A stretch of DNA of 64,000 nucleotides, from contig NZ_QJTD01000001.1 of assembly GCF_003217215.1 (NCBI RefSeq), positions 868,001-932,000 on the forward strand. The letters are read 5' to 3'. A program made the translations under genes and the position numbers. Shown here piece by piece: positions 8,669 through 18,986 of the stretch; position 1 is the first letter of the stretch; each line of letters opens with the position of its first letter. The notes under the pieces were generated by a model. It had not been told where the DNA came from, searched no databases, and was given only the letters and a program-made list of their open reading frames with translations. This DNA is from Winogradskyella epiphytica. Its GTDB lineage: Bacteria > Bacteroidota > Bacteroidia > Flavobacteriales > Flavobacteriaceae.

Positions 8669-8776
8669 ATATGCTAATTTTTATACGTTTCTAAAATCCT
8701 GCTAATTTATTTTTTTAGCTGTTGTATAAATACCTTAATTTTAGAAACTCTAAATAGAATAACTAACTAACTAATT

Positions 8777-11467
8777 ATGAAAAAACATTACATTTTACAA
8801 TTTATAATTGTAGCAATAACTTTGTTTTCGTTTTCAGCTCATTCACAAAATACTTCTCAAATATGGAAAAGTGTAAGTGATGATAGAGCGAATCAAATGG
8901 AACAGGTTGTTCGAAAAATCAGTTTAAAAAACGAAAAATTCTTTCAATTAAATATTGAAGAACTAAAAAATAGCCTGCAAAATGTTGGCAATCGTGAGAA
9001 TACTGGCAATACTTTAATTTCTTTTCCAAATTCCGATGGACAACTAAATCAATTCAAAGTTTTTGAAGCTTCCATAATGGAGCCAGAGCTACAAGCCAAA
9101 TATCCTAATATGAGAACCTACACAGGTCAAGGTATTGATAATCCTACAGAGATTATTAGGTTTAGTATCACACCTAAAGGGTTTCATGCCATGATTTTAG
9201 GAACATCAAACGGAACCCAATTTATTGATCCTTTTTCAAAAACCGGAAATATTTATACGGTTTATTCTAAGAAAAATATTGAAGCTAGAAACTTTGATTT
9301 TGAATGTGGAGTTATAGATGATCCTCTTTTAGATAACGTTAATATGGATAGCGTTGATATGGAAAGAAATGCCAATGATGGAACACTTAGAAATTACCGT
9401 ATTGCTATTGCTTGTACTGGAGAATATACTCAGTTTCATGGAGGTACAGTTGAAGGTGCTTTGGCGGCTATAATTGTAACATTAAATAGAGTGAATAGTA
9501 TCTATGAGAGAGATTTATCAATAACAATGACTTTGGTCGCTGATAATACTAATATAATTTTTACTGATCCTCAAGACGATCCATTCAATAATAATAATGC
9601 GGGTATTCTAATAAATCAGAGTCAGAGTATTATTAATGGTACTATTGGTGCTGCAAATTATGATGTAGGTCATACGTTTAGTACTGGAGCTGGAGGATTA
9701 GCAGGATTAGGAGTAACATGTAACCCTTATAATAAAGCAAGAGGGGTAACAGGTTTGTCTCAACCAGTTGGAGACTCTTATGATGTAGATTTTGTAGCTC
9801 ATGAATTAGGACATCAATTCGGTGCACCTCATACTTTTAATGGAACCGTTGGAAGTTGTAGTGGAGGAAATAGATCTGCTTTTAGTGCTTATGAACCTGG
9901 AAGTGGCTCTACTATTATGGCCTATGCAGGTATTTGTGGCTCTGATAATATTCAATACGGAAGTGATGCTTATTTTCATCAAAACAGTATTAGTAGAATT
10001 TGGTCTCACGTTTTAAGTACAGGCGTTTGTCCCGTAGATCGTGTGACAACAAATAATACAGAACCAGTTGCCAATGCGGGCATGAATTATACAATTCCAC
10101 AAGGAACACCATATAAACTAGATGGAAGTGGTTCTACAGATATTGACGGTCAAGAAACCTTAACATATACTTGGGAACAATACGACTTGGGACCAGCAGG
10201 TTTACCGTCGGAAACAAATACATCAGGACCGTTAGTTAGGTCTTTTGAAGGCACAAGTAACCCTGTTAGATATATACCAAGGCTTCCTGACGTAGTTAGT
10301 AGTGGAGGTACTTCTACAACTTGGGAAAAATTAGCCATGGTTAATCGAAATATCAACTATAAATTAACGGTTAGAGATAACGATGCTCGAGGAGGACAAA
10401 CGGATGCAGACGAAATGATAGCTACTGTTACAACAGCAGCGGGACCTTTTATCGTTACCTCTCAAAATACTAGTGGTATTACTTGGGAAGCTGGGGCTAC
10501 TGAAACTATTACTTGGGATGTTGCAGGAACAACTTCTAATAACATTAATGAAGCAAATGTCAACATTTTAATGTCAACTGATGGAGGTGAAAATTTTGAT
10601 ATCGTTTTAGCAACGAATACGCCAAATGATGGTTCTCACAATATCACTGTTCCAGATGTTATCTCTGGAAGCTGTAGAATTATGGTAGAAGCTGCGGATG
10701 GTATATTTTTTAATGTGAACACTAAAAATATAGCGATAGGCGTAGACATTTCATGTACATCTTTTGAATCAGGAGATTTAGGCTTAGCAATTCCAGATGG
10801 AACTGGACCAAATACCCAAGGTGCGGTTGTCAGTCACACTATTAACGTTCCTTCTTCTGGGACTATTACAGACCTAAGGGTCTCATTAGATATCACACAC
10901 CCATATATTGGAGACTTAGTTGTTCAATTAATGCATCCAAACGGGGTCGATTATGTGGTACTTTGGGGAAGAAATTGTACTACAGCGAGATATGGTAATA
11001 TAGATGTTGTTTTTAAAGATAACGAACCAGAAATTGCCTGTGCAAGCCCAACTACAGGGACTTATGAGGCATATGAACCGTTGAGCACATTTAACGGTTT
11101 AGATATGGCAGGAGATTGGATGATTTTAATGGCTGATTTTTATAATGGAGATTTTGGTACGTTTAACGATTGGTCAATGACATTTTGTACAGAAACTATG
11201 AGTGTTCAAGAGGACGAAATAACTAATTTAAGTATTTATCCTAATCCAAATAATGGAGAGTTTAATATCAATTTCACGCCACAATCTGGTGAAGCAATTA
11301 CTATTGATGTTTTTGATATGAGAGGTCGATCAATCTATAACCAAGTGTATAGTAGTGTTAGCCGATTTGAAGAAACTATTCAACTTCAAAATGCTCAGTC
11401 AGGAATTTATATGTTAAGAATTTCAGACGGTTCACAAAAAGTGACGAAGAAAATAGTCGTAGAATAA
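8777..11467 (+). CDS. Secreted reprolysin-type zinc metalloprotease with T9SS sorting domain
   Basis: Predicted extracellular or surface protease. It has a signal peptide (1-24), a propeptide-like region to about 200, and a catalytic domain with the extended zinc motif HELGHQFGAPH (342-352), that is three histidines plus the catalytic glutamate. From about 430 there is a PKD/Ig-like stretch (EPVANAGMNYTIPQG). A proprotein-convertase P domain follows at about 660-810 (SHTINVPSSGTITDLRVSLDI), then a type A T9SS sorting domain (about 818-896, NLSIYPNPNNGEF to KKIVVE). Length 896. It is a single-gene unit between two terminators. The leader has a short ACTA repeat before the ATG. Substrate is unknown; export by T9SS is inferred from the C-terminal domain. 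Confidence 0.9.
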   Translation: MKKHYILQFIIVAITLFSFSAHSQNTSQIWKSVSDDRANQMEQVVRKISLKNEKFFQLNIEELKNSLQNVGNRENTGNTLISFPNSDGQLNQFKVFEASIMEPELQAKYPNMRTYTGQGIDNPTEIIRFSITPKGFHAMILGTSNGTQFIDPFSKTGNIYTVYSKKNIEARNFDFECGVIDDPLLDNVNMDSVDMERNANDGTLRNYRIAIACTGEYTQFHGGTVEGALAAIIVTLNRVNSIYERDLSITMTLVADNTNIIFTDPQDDPFNNNNAGILINQSQSIINGTIGAANYDVGHTFSTGAGGLAGLGVTCNPYNKARGVTGLSQPVGDSYDVDFVAHELGHQFGAPHTFNGTVGSCSGGNRSAFSAYEPGSGSTIMAYAGICGSDNIQYGSDAYFHQNSISRIWSHVLSTGVCPVDRVTTNNTEPVANAGMNYTIPQGTPYKLDGSGSTDIDGQETLTYTWEQYDLGPAGLPSETNTSGPLVRSFEGTSNPVRYIPRLPDVVSSGGTSTTWEKLAMVNRNINYKLTVRDNDARGGQTDADEMIATVTTAAGPFIVTSQNTSGITWEAGATETITWDVAGTTSNNINEANVNILMSTDGGENFDIVLATNTPNDGSHNITVPDVISGSCRIMVEAADGIFFNVNTKNIAIGVDISCTSFESGDLGLAIPDGTGPNTQGAVVSHTINVPSSGTITDLRVSLDITHPYIGDLVVQLMHPNGVDYVVLWGRNCTTARYGNIDVVFKDNEPEIACASPTTGTYEAYEPLSTFNGLDMAGDWMILMADFYNGDFGTFNDWSMTFCTETMSVQEDEITNLSIYPNPNNGEFNINFTPQSGEAITIDVFDMRGRSIYNQVYSSVSRFEETIQLQNAQSGIYMLRISDGSQKVTKKIVVE

Positions 11468-11485
11468 GATTATAATTTATACTTT

Positions 11486-11513
11486 AAAAGCTCCTATATT
11501 AGGAGCTTTTTTT
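11486..11513 (+). terminator. Terminator after the metalloprotease, touching the next start
   Basis: A perfect 11-bp stem (11486-11496 with 11500-11510), a 3-base loop and seven T (11507-11513). The ATG of the next gene is at 11519, only 5 bases further on. Confidence 0.88.
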
Positions 11514-11518
11514 GTGTT

Positions 11519-12634
11519 ATGAATTTATCATATTGGGAAATAAAAACGTGGTTAACTAACATTGATTTTACAATCATAGGTAGTGGTATTGTAGGCCTTA
11601 ATTGTGCTTTGGAATTAAAAAAACGCTATCCTAAATCAAAAATTTTAATTCTCGAAAAAGGAATACTTCCGCAAGGTGCAAGTACAAAGAATGCAGGATT
11701 TGCATGTTTTGGAAGTCTAAGTGAGATTATAAATGATCTTAGCCGTCATTCCGAGGAAGAAGTTATGAAGCTTGTTAAAAGCCGTGTAGATGGCCTACAA
11801 ATGCTTCGAGAAAATCTAGGGGATGCATCTATTGGATATCAAAATTTTGGTGGATACGAATTGTTTTTAGAATCTGATGAACAACTTTATGAATCCTGTT
11901 TAAATAAGCGGAATGAAATTAACAAACTGCTTCACCCAATTTTTAATGCTGAAGTTTTCTCTTTCACAAAGAATAAATTTGGCTTCGAACATATAAAAAT
12001 AAATTATTGTTATAATCCATTTGAAGGGCAGATTGATACAGGTAAAATGATGAATGCTTTATTAAATAAAGTTCAGTCTCTAGGAGTGAAAATTCTAAAT
12101 AACACCATGGTTGAGTCCTTTTCTGAAAATTCAAATTCAGTAACTATTAAGACGAGTCATTTCAACTTGAACACAAACAAACTTTTTATTGCCACAAATG
12201 GCTTTTCAAGGCAGTTTGATGTTTTAGACCTCAAACCTGCAAGAGCACAAGTATTAATAACAAAACCAATACAGGATTTACAGATTAAAGGAACCTTTCA
12301 TTTAGATGAGGGATATTATTACTTCAGAAATATAGACCAAAGAATTTTACTTGGAGGCGGACGAAACCTTGACTTTAAATCGGAAGAAACTACAGAATTT
12401 AAACAAACAGATCTTATACAGAATAAACTTGAAGAGATATTGAAAACAATTATTTTACCTCATACCAATTATGAAATTGACCATCGATGGTCGGGTATTA
12501 TGGGTGTAGGTTCACAAAAAAAATCAATTATAAAGCAGTTGAGTAATAATGTGTTTTGTGGTGTAAGACTTGGTGGTATGGGCATCGCCATAGGAAGTTC
12601 TGTCGGAAAGGATTTAGCCAATTTACTTGATTAA
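11519..12634 (+). CDS. FAD-dependent oxidoreductase (DAO/glycine oxidase-like)
   Basis: Single-domain flavoprotein of the D-amino-acid oxidase type. The FAD dinucleotide fold is seen at about 17-50 (FTIIGSGIVGLNCALEL, then acidic ILEKG). GASTKNAGFACFG follows the pattern in which DAO enzymes bind the flavin pyrophosphate, and the late GVRLGGMGIAIGSSVG closes the fold. 371 residues, no signal peptide. The reaction and substrate cannot be read from sequence. It begins 5 bases after a terminator, so no room exists for a promoter between them. mtgA follows 3 bases after its stop, so it heads a three-gene unit with mtgA and a Gre-like gene. Confidence 0.82.
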   Translation: MNLSYWEIKTWLTNIDFTIIGSGIVGLNCALELKKRYPKSKILILEKGILPQGASTKNAGFACFGSLSEIINDLSRHSEEEVMKLVKSRVDGLQMLRENLGDASIGYQNFGGYELFLESDEQLYESCLNKRNEINKLLHPIFNAEVFSFTKNKFGFEHIKINYCYNPFEGQIDTGKMMNALLNKVQSLGVKILNNTMVESFSENSNSVTIKTSHFNLNTNKLFIATNGFSRQFDVLDLKPARAQVLITKPIQDLQIKGTFHLDEGYYYFRNIDQRILLGGGRNLDFKSEETTEFKQTDLIQNKLEEILKTIILPHTNYEIDHRWSGIMGVGSQKKSIIKQLSNNVFCGVRLGGMGIAIGSSVGKDLANLLD

Positions 12635-12637
12635 GGC

Positions 12638-13321
12638 ATGAAAAGTATATTTAGGTTCTTTATCAAACTATTTCTCTGGTTTGTTGTTCTTTCGGTGGGA
12701 TTCGTTGTTTTATTCAAGTATGTTCCAGTACCGATAACACCATTAATGGTGATTCGTTATTTTGAGACTACTGAGAACACTAAATTGTGGAAACATGATT
12801 GGGTTTCTATAGATAATATTTCTAAGAACATGCAACTTGCAGTTATTTGTAGTGAAGACCAAAAGTTTTTAGAACATAATGGTTTTGATATTGAAGCCAT
12901 TGAAAAAGCCTATGACTATAATAAAAAGGGAAAAAGAATTAAGGGAGGAAGTACCATCAGTCAGCAAACTGCAAAAAACCTTTTTCTTTGGCCTAATCGG
13001 AGTTGGCTACGCAAAGGTTTAGAAGCTTACTTTACATTTTTAATTGAAGCTATTTGGACTAAAGAGCGTATTCTTGAAGTTTATTTGAATAGTATAGAAA
13101 TGGGCGAAGGTATTTATGGTGCAGAAGCTGCGGCCCAGCATTGGTTCAAAAAGTCGGCTGCAGGTTTAGATACTCACGAAGCTGCTGCAATAGCTGCTAT
13201 ATTACCTAATCCAAGGAATTATCGGGCTAATCCGGCTTCAAACTATATTCAAAACCGAAAAGAATGGATTGTTAGACAGATGCAGTTTTATGGAAAACTT
13301 GATTTAAAATCTGAAAAATGA
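12638..13321 (+). CDS. mtgA: Monofunctional peptidoglycan transglycosylase
   Basis: GT51 glycosyltransferase that polymerises lipid II into glycan strands at the outer face of the inner membrane. It has an N-terminal membrane anchor (about 4-27). The catalytic motif ICSEDQKFLEHNGFD carries the first glutamate; GGSTISQQTAKNLFLW and the later ERILEVYLNSIEMG are the other GT51 motifs. No transpeptidase domain. 227 residues is typical for MtgA. It overlaps the next gene by 4 bases (ATGA at 13318-13321), which implies coupled translation. Confidence 0.93.
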   Translation: MKSIFRFFIKLFLWFVVLSVGFVVLFKYVPVPITPLMVIRYFETTENTKLWKHDWVSIDNISKNMQLAVICSEDQKFLEHNGFDIEAIEKAYDYNKKGKRIKGGSTISQQTAKNLFLWPNRSWLRKGLEAYFTFLIEAIWTKERILEVYLNSIEMGEGIYGAEAAAQHWFKKSAAGLDTHEAAAIAAILPNPRNYRANPASNYIQNRKEWIVRQMQFYGKLDLKSEK

Positions 13322-13767
13322 AGCTAAAAGAAGCCTTATATAGTTTGTGTGAAAAGTTTATTAATGATAGGCTACAAACCGTTAATAACACTATTTCTGA
13401 AATTCAAATTTCGTTACAGTCAGAAACTAAAAGTAGTGCAGGTGATAAGCACGAAACGGGAAGAGCCATGTTACAATTAGAAAGAGAAAAAGCTGGTCAG
13501 CAATTATCTGAAATTGAAAAACAAAAACAAATTCTACAGAAACTTAATCCAGAATCTGAGCATGAAAAAGTTACTTTGGGTTCTGTAGTGATAACTAATC
13601 AATCTAATTATTTTATAGCTATTAGTGCTGGAGAATTGGTGGTTGAAGACAAGCACTATTATGCAATTTCTACTATGACCCCAATAGCACAATTATTAAT
13701 TTCAAAACAAGTAGGTGACGAAATTGTGTTTAAAGAACATAAATTCATAATAAAAGAGATTCACTAG
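13318..13767 (+). CDS. GreA/GreB-type elongation factor-like protein
   Basis: 149 residues. The N-terminal half is a charged coiled coil carrying DKHETGRAMLQLEREKAG, and the C-terminal part (about 75-149) resembles the FKBP-like domain of Gre factors (HEKVTLGSVVIT, VGDEIVFKEHKFIIKEI). Close relatives are often mislabelled as 3-oxoacyl-ACP synthase in public annotation, which the sequence does not support. The acidic tip of true GreA/GreB coiled coils is not obvious here, so binding to RNA polymerase with another outcome is possible. It is translationally coupled to mtgA. Confidence 0.65.
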   Translation: MKLKEALYSLCEKFINDRLQTVNNTISEIQISLQSETKSSAGDKHETGRAMLQLEREKAGQQLSEIEKQKQILQKLNPESEHEKVTLGSVVITNQSNYFIAISAGELVVEDKHYYAISTMTPIAQLLISKQVGDEIVFKEHKFIIKEIH

Positions 13768-13820
13768 AAAGCTCAAAGTTCTTACTTATTTTATAATATC
13801 AACTTCACACTTTTAAAATA

Positions 13821-15245
<1,425 letters not shown>

Positions 15246-15495
15246 TTAAAAAGTGCTTCATCGATTAAAGAGATGTCTACAATTAGATTTTTAAAATTAT
15301 AGCGATTTAAAGTACTTAAGATAAGATACTAATCATTTTCGTCCTTAACAAATGACTGGAGAGAGAGAATGAAATGTGAAATTTTAGTGCCTTCTTAATT
15401 AGATTGAGTAGCATACACTGACCATTATTCAGGACTTAAAAATTGAATTGAGTCCAAGAACTTAATTTAAATTTCTTAGAGCTGTATGGTTAAAA

Positions 15496-16410
15496 CTACA
15501 TCAGGACAGTAAAGTAAATATCTAAATCGATATCCAATTCGTTTTCATGTTGAATAAATATAATATCCTCTTTGAACAAAGCTTCAATTAACCAAGAGCT
15601 TCCGTTAAAATAAGATTGTTTTACAATAGCTTTTAATTCGGAGTGCTCGACTATTTTTAATTGATTAGCATATACAATTCCATAAGGTTCTATGATATTA
15701 TACTCCCCAAAGAATGAAGCTATCAATGCACTTTGAGGGTTTTTATATAAATTTTGAGGTGTGTCTTTTACAATAATTTTGGAGTTGTCTAAGACAATCA
15801 TTTGGTCCGCAAAACCTAATACATCATGTTTGTCATGGGTTGCAACCACACAGGCTATATTTTTTTCTTTTAAGTAGTTAAATACATTGCGTCGTAAACC
15901 TTGCTTTTGAAAATTATCTATATGACTAAAAGGTTCGTCTAATAATAGTATTTCAGGCTCTAATGCTAATGCTCTTGCTAAAGCCACACGTTGCTTTTGG
16001 CCGCCGCTTAACAGTTTAACTTTCGTTTTAGCAAAGGCTTCCAATTCTACAACTTCGATAAGCTCTTTTGTTCGTATACGTTTTTCTTTACGAAAAAAAT
16101 TAGACAAGTATTTTCCTATGTTTTCTTCAACTGTGGTGAATGGCATCAAATCAAACTCTTGAGTCACATATTTCATAAAATCATAACCCACAACCAGGTT
16201 GTATTCTGGCCCTAAGATTTGTTCATCTTTCCAATAAATTTCACCTTGTTTTAAATCATATTCACCATAGAGGAGTTTTAATAAGGTGCTCTTTCCTGAA
16301 CCGCTTTCACCAATTATAGCGAGGTTTTCTCCTGGTTGAACCTTGAAATTAATTTCTTTTAAAACTTTAGTTCTTGAATATCCGAAGGTAAGGTTGTTTA
16401 CTTGAAGCAT
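15496..16410 (-). CDS. ABC transporter ATP-binding protein, unpartnered
   Basis: Cytosolic ATPase subunit. Walker A GESGSGKST (34-42), signature LLSGGQKQRVALARAL (about 158-173), Walker B ILLLDEPFSHID and the H-loop VVATHDKHD are all intact. The last 70 residues form a small C-terminal domain of unclear type. 304 residues. No permease or binding-protein gene adjoins it on either side, so its membrane partner must be encoded elsewhere and substrate cannot be inferred. Confidence 0.85.
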   Translation of the reverse strand: MLQVNNLTFGYSRTKVLKEINFKVQPGENLAIIGESGSGKSTLLKLLYGEYDLKQGEIYWKDEQILGPEYNLVVGYDFMKYVTQEFDLMPFTTVEENIGKYLSNFFRKEKRIRTKELIEVVELEAFAKTKVKLLSGGQKQRVALARALALEPEILLLDEPFSHIDNFQKQGLRRNVFNYLKEKNIACVVATHDKHDVLGFADQMIVLDNSKIIVKDTPQNLYKNPQSALIASFFGEYNIIEPYGIVYANQLKIVEHSELKAIVKQSYFNGSSWLIEALFKEDIIFIQHENELDIDLDIYFTVLM

Positions 16411-16446
16411 GTTACAAATATATAAGTTTCATCTAGTATTAATTAT

Positions 16447-16478
16447 AAAAAAAACTGTTAGAATTATCTAACAGTTTT
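16447..16478 (-). terminator. Terminator after the FG-GAP/ASPIC gene
   Basis: A perfect 12-bp stem (16451-16462 with 16467-16478) with loop ATTA. On the minus strand it is followed by a run of eight T. It lies 20 bases after the stop of the gene at 16498-18975. Confidence 0.9.
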
Positions 16479-16497
16479 CAACATAAAATAGAGAATT

Positions 16498-18975
16498 TTA
16501 TTTTTTAATAAACTTACGTTTAATACTTTTTCCTTCAGATTCTATTCTTAAAAAGTATATGCCACTGTTTAAATTTGCAACGTCAATAATTTTTGAATCA
16601 AGTTTTTTACTCATAACTCGCTTTCCATTGACATCAAAAACTGTAGCAACTTTGTTCACTATGTCTGCTGAGGTTGAGATATTAAGTTCTTTTTCAACTG
16701 GATTTGGATAAATAGTGACATCGACTAAGGTCTCATCTATAATACTTAAGGCTGTACCTTCTTCAATGTTATGAGTTGTATTTATTGCAGGGTTGGTAAT
16801 ATGATCTACCGTTCCAGAGGGCCAATATATGGTGATACTTTCAACACTTTCGTTGGTGCCAATTCCAAAATGTGTAGTGAGTGAACTCATAAATTCAAAA
16901 CCCTCACCACTTCTTACATCTCTTATTTGTATGCCTGAAGGTGTTTGTATTTCAACCCTTGCCCCAATTCCATTTATATTACTAAGCGTTCCAATGGTAT
17001 TAATTTTAATCCAGTTATTTGAATTGGCATTGTTAAGATAAATTTTTCCATTTCGAAAAACATCTAAAAAACCATCGTTATTAGTATCTCCAATAGCACC
17101 ACTTTGTGGCATGTAATCATTATAAGTGGTAAATGTAAAATCACCATTATTAAACAGAATATTCCCATTAGATAAAATATCTACGTAACCATCATTATCA
17201 AAATCAGCTGGCGCATTTTCCACACCTAAATTAGCGTTTAATACACCGGAGCCTGCAGTGACATCTGTAAATGTTCCATCGCCATTATTTCGCATTAATT
17301 TTGAATAGCCATTCGCCGTACTACTTGCACCAACAAATACATCCATATAACCATCATTATCAAAATCGGCCCAAGCCGAAGACCAAGTTTGTACATTGTC
17401 TCCTAAATTAGAAGAATTATCATGTCCTGCTTCAGGGTAATTATTACTATACCAATTATTACTATCTGCCACATTTACAAAGACGCCGTTTCCGTCATTT
17501 CTCCATAATTCATTAGTGCTAATCGTTGTTGAACCCCCTCTACATTTAGCTATAAATAAATCCATATCACGATCATTATCATAGTCGACCCAAGTTGTTC
17601 CATAATTTCCTCCACCTGGAACGGTACCAATACCGTTTGGAAGTACACCTTCACTAGGCCCTTGATAAAACTGTAAATTTCCTGAGCCATCGTTGATATA
17701 ATAAACATTTGCTTCAACGTCATGACAGACGAAGGCATCTAAATGCCCATCATTATTAATATCTATAAAGTGCGAGCGTTGTGAAAACACGTATTCGGAT
17801 CCAGATATTTCTGTATAACCTGTTCCTGTATCATTAGCTTTCATAAAAGTGACACCTCCTTGTCCACCGTAAAGAAGATCGTTATAACCATTGCGATCAA
17901 AATCTCCAGCAGCTAAACTCCAATTTGGAGAATACGTGGCTTGTGGTGTTGGGACATTAACCATATTAAATCCGCCTGAAGCTAATTGGTAATGGATGTT
18001 TAAATTATTAGCACTTACAGAAACCACGTCATCTAAGAAATCACCATTTAAGTCTACTAAGGCAATATCGTAATTCCCTGTTGTGTTTATAGGGTTTGTT
18101 GTAAAGGTAACTGGGTAACCAGAAGTGTCTTCTCCTGTTGTAAAGTTCTGACTTTTCCAATTACTAAAGCCTTCTGTAGGGCAAATAGCTCTAACATAGA
18201 CTTTATAATTTGTGTTTGGAGTTAAGTCACTAAGACTATACGTATTAGTCGATGTTGTTTCACCTGAACTAGGAGCGTCCTCTGTGGCAAGTAGGAGCGC
18301 TACTTCCCATGCTGTTTCTGTTCCTTCTGCTATCCAATTAACAGATGCACTATGAGAGTTTATATTACTAACTGAGATTGAAGTTACACTGGCACATGCA
18401 GGAGGTATCGATGAGCTTATTGATGGTGAGGTCACGCAAAAACCCCATCCATAAGAATAATTATCGTTATATAATATTCGGTATTTAAAATTGGACAATT
18501 GTACACTTGAAAAAGAGGATATGTCTAAATCTTCGCTGATATAATTGTTAGGGGTACCGCTACAAAAATCTGTTGATAATGCAGAATTATCTTCAAGAGC
18601 AGGTCCCCAATTTATCCATTCACTTGCATCGGCATTCCAATATTGTAACCTTAAAGATTCAGTTTGCCAAATGTTTAAGACATAAGGAAATGTTACTTTA
18701 ATGATGGATTCATTCGCATTATTAGCGGCATTTAAATTTATAACTGGAGATTCTGCCGCCACATTATTTATCGATATGCCACCTGCCAAATTATCATCGA
18801 ATGAAAAAGAGCTGCTTGAAGAGCTTCTTGGGTCGCCTATTAGATAATTAGCATTATAGTCTCCTGTAAGGGTCCACTCACTATTAGGCCAGTTGGCAGG
18901 CTGATTTAAAACTTGTGCGCCACCATGTAAGCAAAACAAGATTATAAGCGTTGAAAGGTGTAGAATTTTTTTCAT
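16498..18975 (-). CDS. Secreted FG-GAP/VCBS-repeat protein with FN3, ASPIC/UnbV and T9SS sorting domains
   Basis: Large surface or extracellular protein, 825 residues. Signal peptide (1-20). A fibronectin type III-like segment (about 195-280; LTPNTNYKVYVRAICP). At least seven FG-GAP/VCBS-type repeats with Asp-rich loops (D-x-D-x-D-G patterns such as DFDRNGYND and DNDGYMDVF) likely form a calcium-binding propeller. An ASPIC/UnbV segment follows (GIGARVEIQTPSG, VRSGEGFEFMSS, IYWPSGTVD), then a type A T9SS sorting domain (VTIYPNPVEKELNIS to the end). It lies 11 bases after the cytochrome gene in one operon, so surface exposure may be linked with an exported redox lipoprotein. No enzymatic function is visible. 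Confidence 0.87.
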   Translation of the reverse strand: MKKILHLSTLIILFCLHGGAQVLNQPANWPNSEWTLTGDYNANYLIGDPRSSSSSSFSFDDNLAGGISINNVAAESPVINLNAANNANESIIKVTFPYVLNIWQTESLRLQYWNADASEWINWGPALEDNSALSTDFCSGTPNNYISEDLDISSFSSVQLSNFKYRILYNDNYSYGWGFCVTSPSISSSIPPACASVTSISVSNINSHSASVNWIAEGTETAWEVALLLATEDAPSSGETTSTNTYSLSDLTPNTNYKVYVRAICPTEGFSNWKSQNFTTGEDTSGYPVTFTTNPINTTGNYDIALVDLNGDFLDDVVSVSANNLNIHYQLASGGFNMVNVPTPQATYSPNWSLAAGDFDRNGYNDLLYGGQGGVTFMKANDTGTGYTEISGSEYVFSQRSHFIDINNDGHLDAFVCHDVEANVYYINDGSGNLQFYQGPSEGVLPNGIGTVPGGGNYGTTWVDYDNDRDMDLFIAKCRGGSTTISTNELWRNDGNGVFVNVADSNNWYSNNYPEAGHDNSSNLGDNVQTWSSAWADFDNDGYMDVFVGASSTANGYSKLMRNNGDGTFTDVTAGSGVLNANLGVENAPADFDNDGYVDILSNGNILFNNGDFTFTTYNDYMPQSGAIGDTNNDGFLDVFRNGKIYLNNANSNNWIKINTIGTLSNINGIGARVEIQTPSGIQIRDVRSGEGFEFMSSLTTHFGIGTNESVESITIYWPSGTVDHITNPAINTTHNIEEGTALSIIDETLVDVTIYPNPVEKELNISTSADIVNKVATVFDVNGKRVMSKKLDSKIIDVANLNSGIYFLRIESEGKSIKRKFIKK

Positions 18976-18986
18976 TTTTGGTTGAA

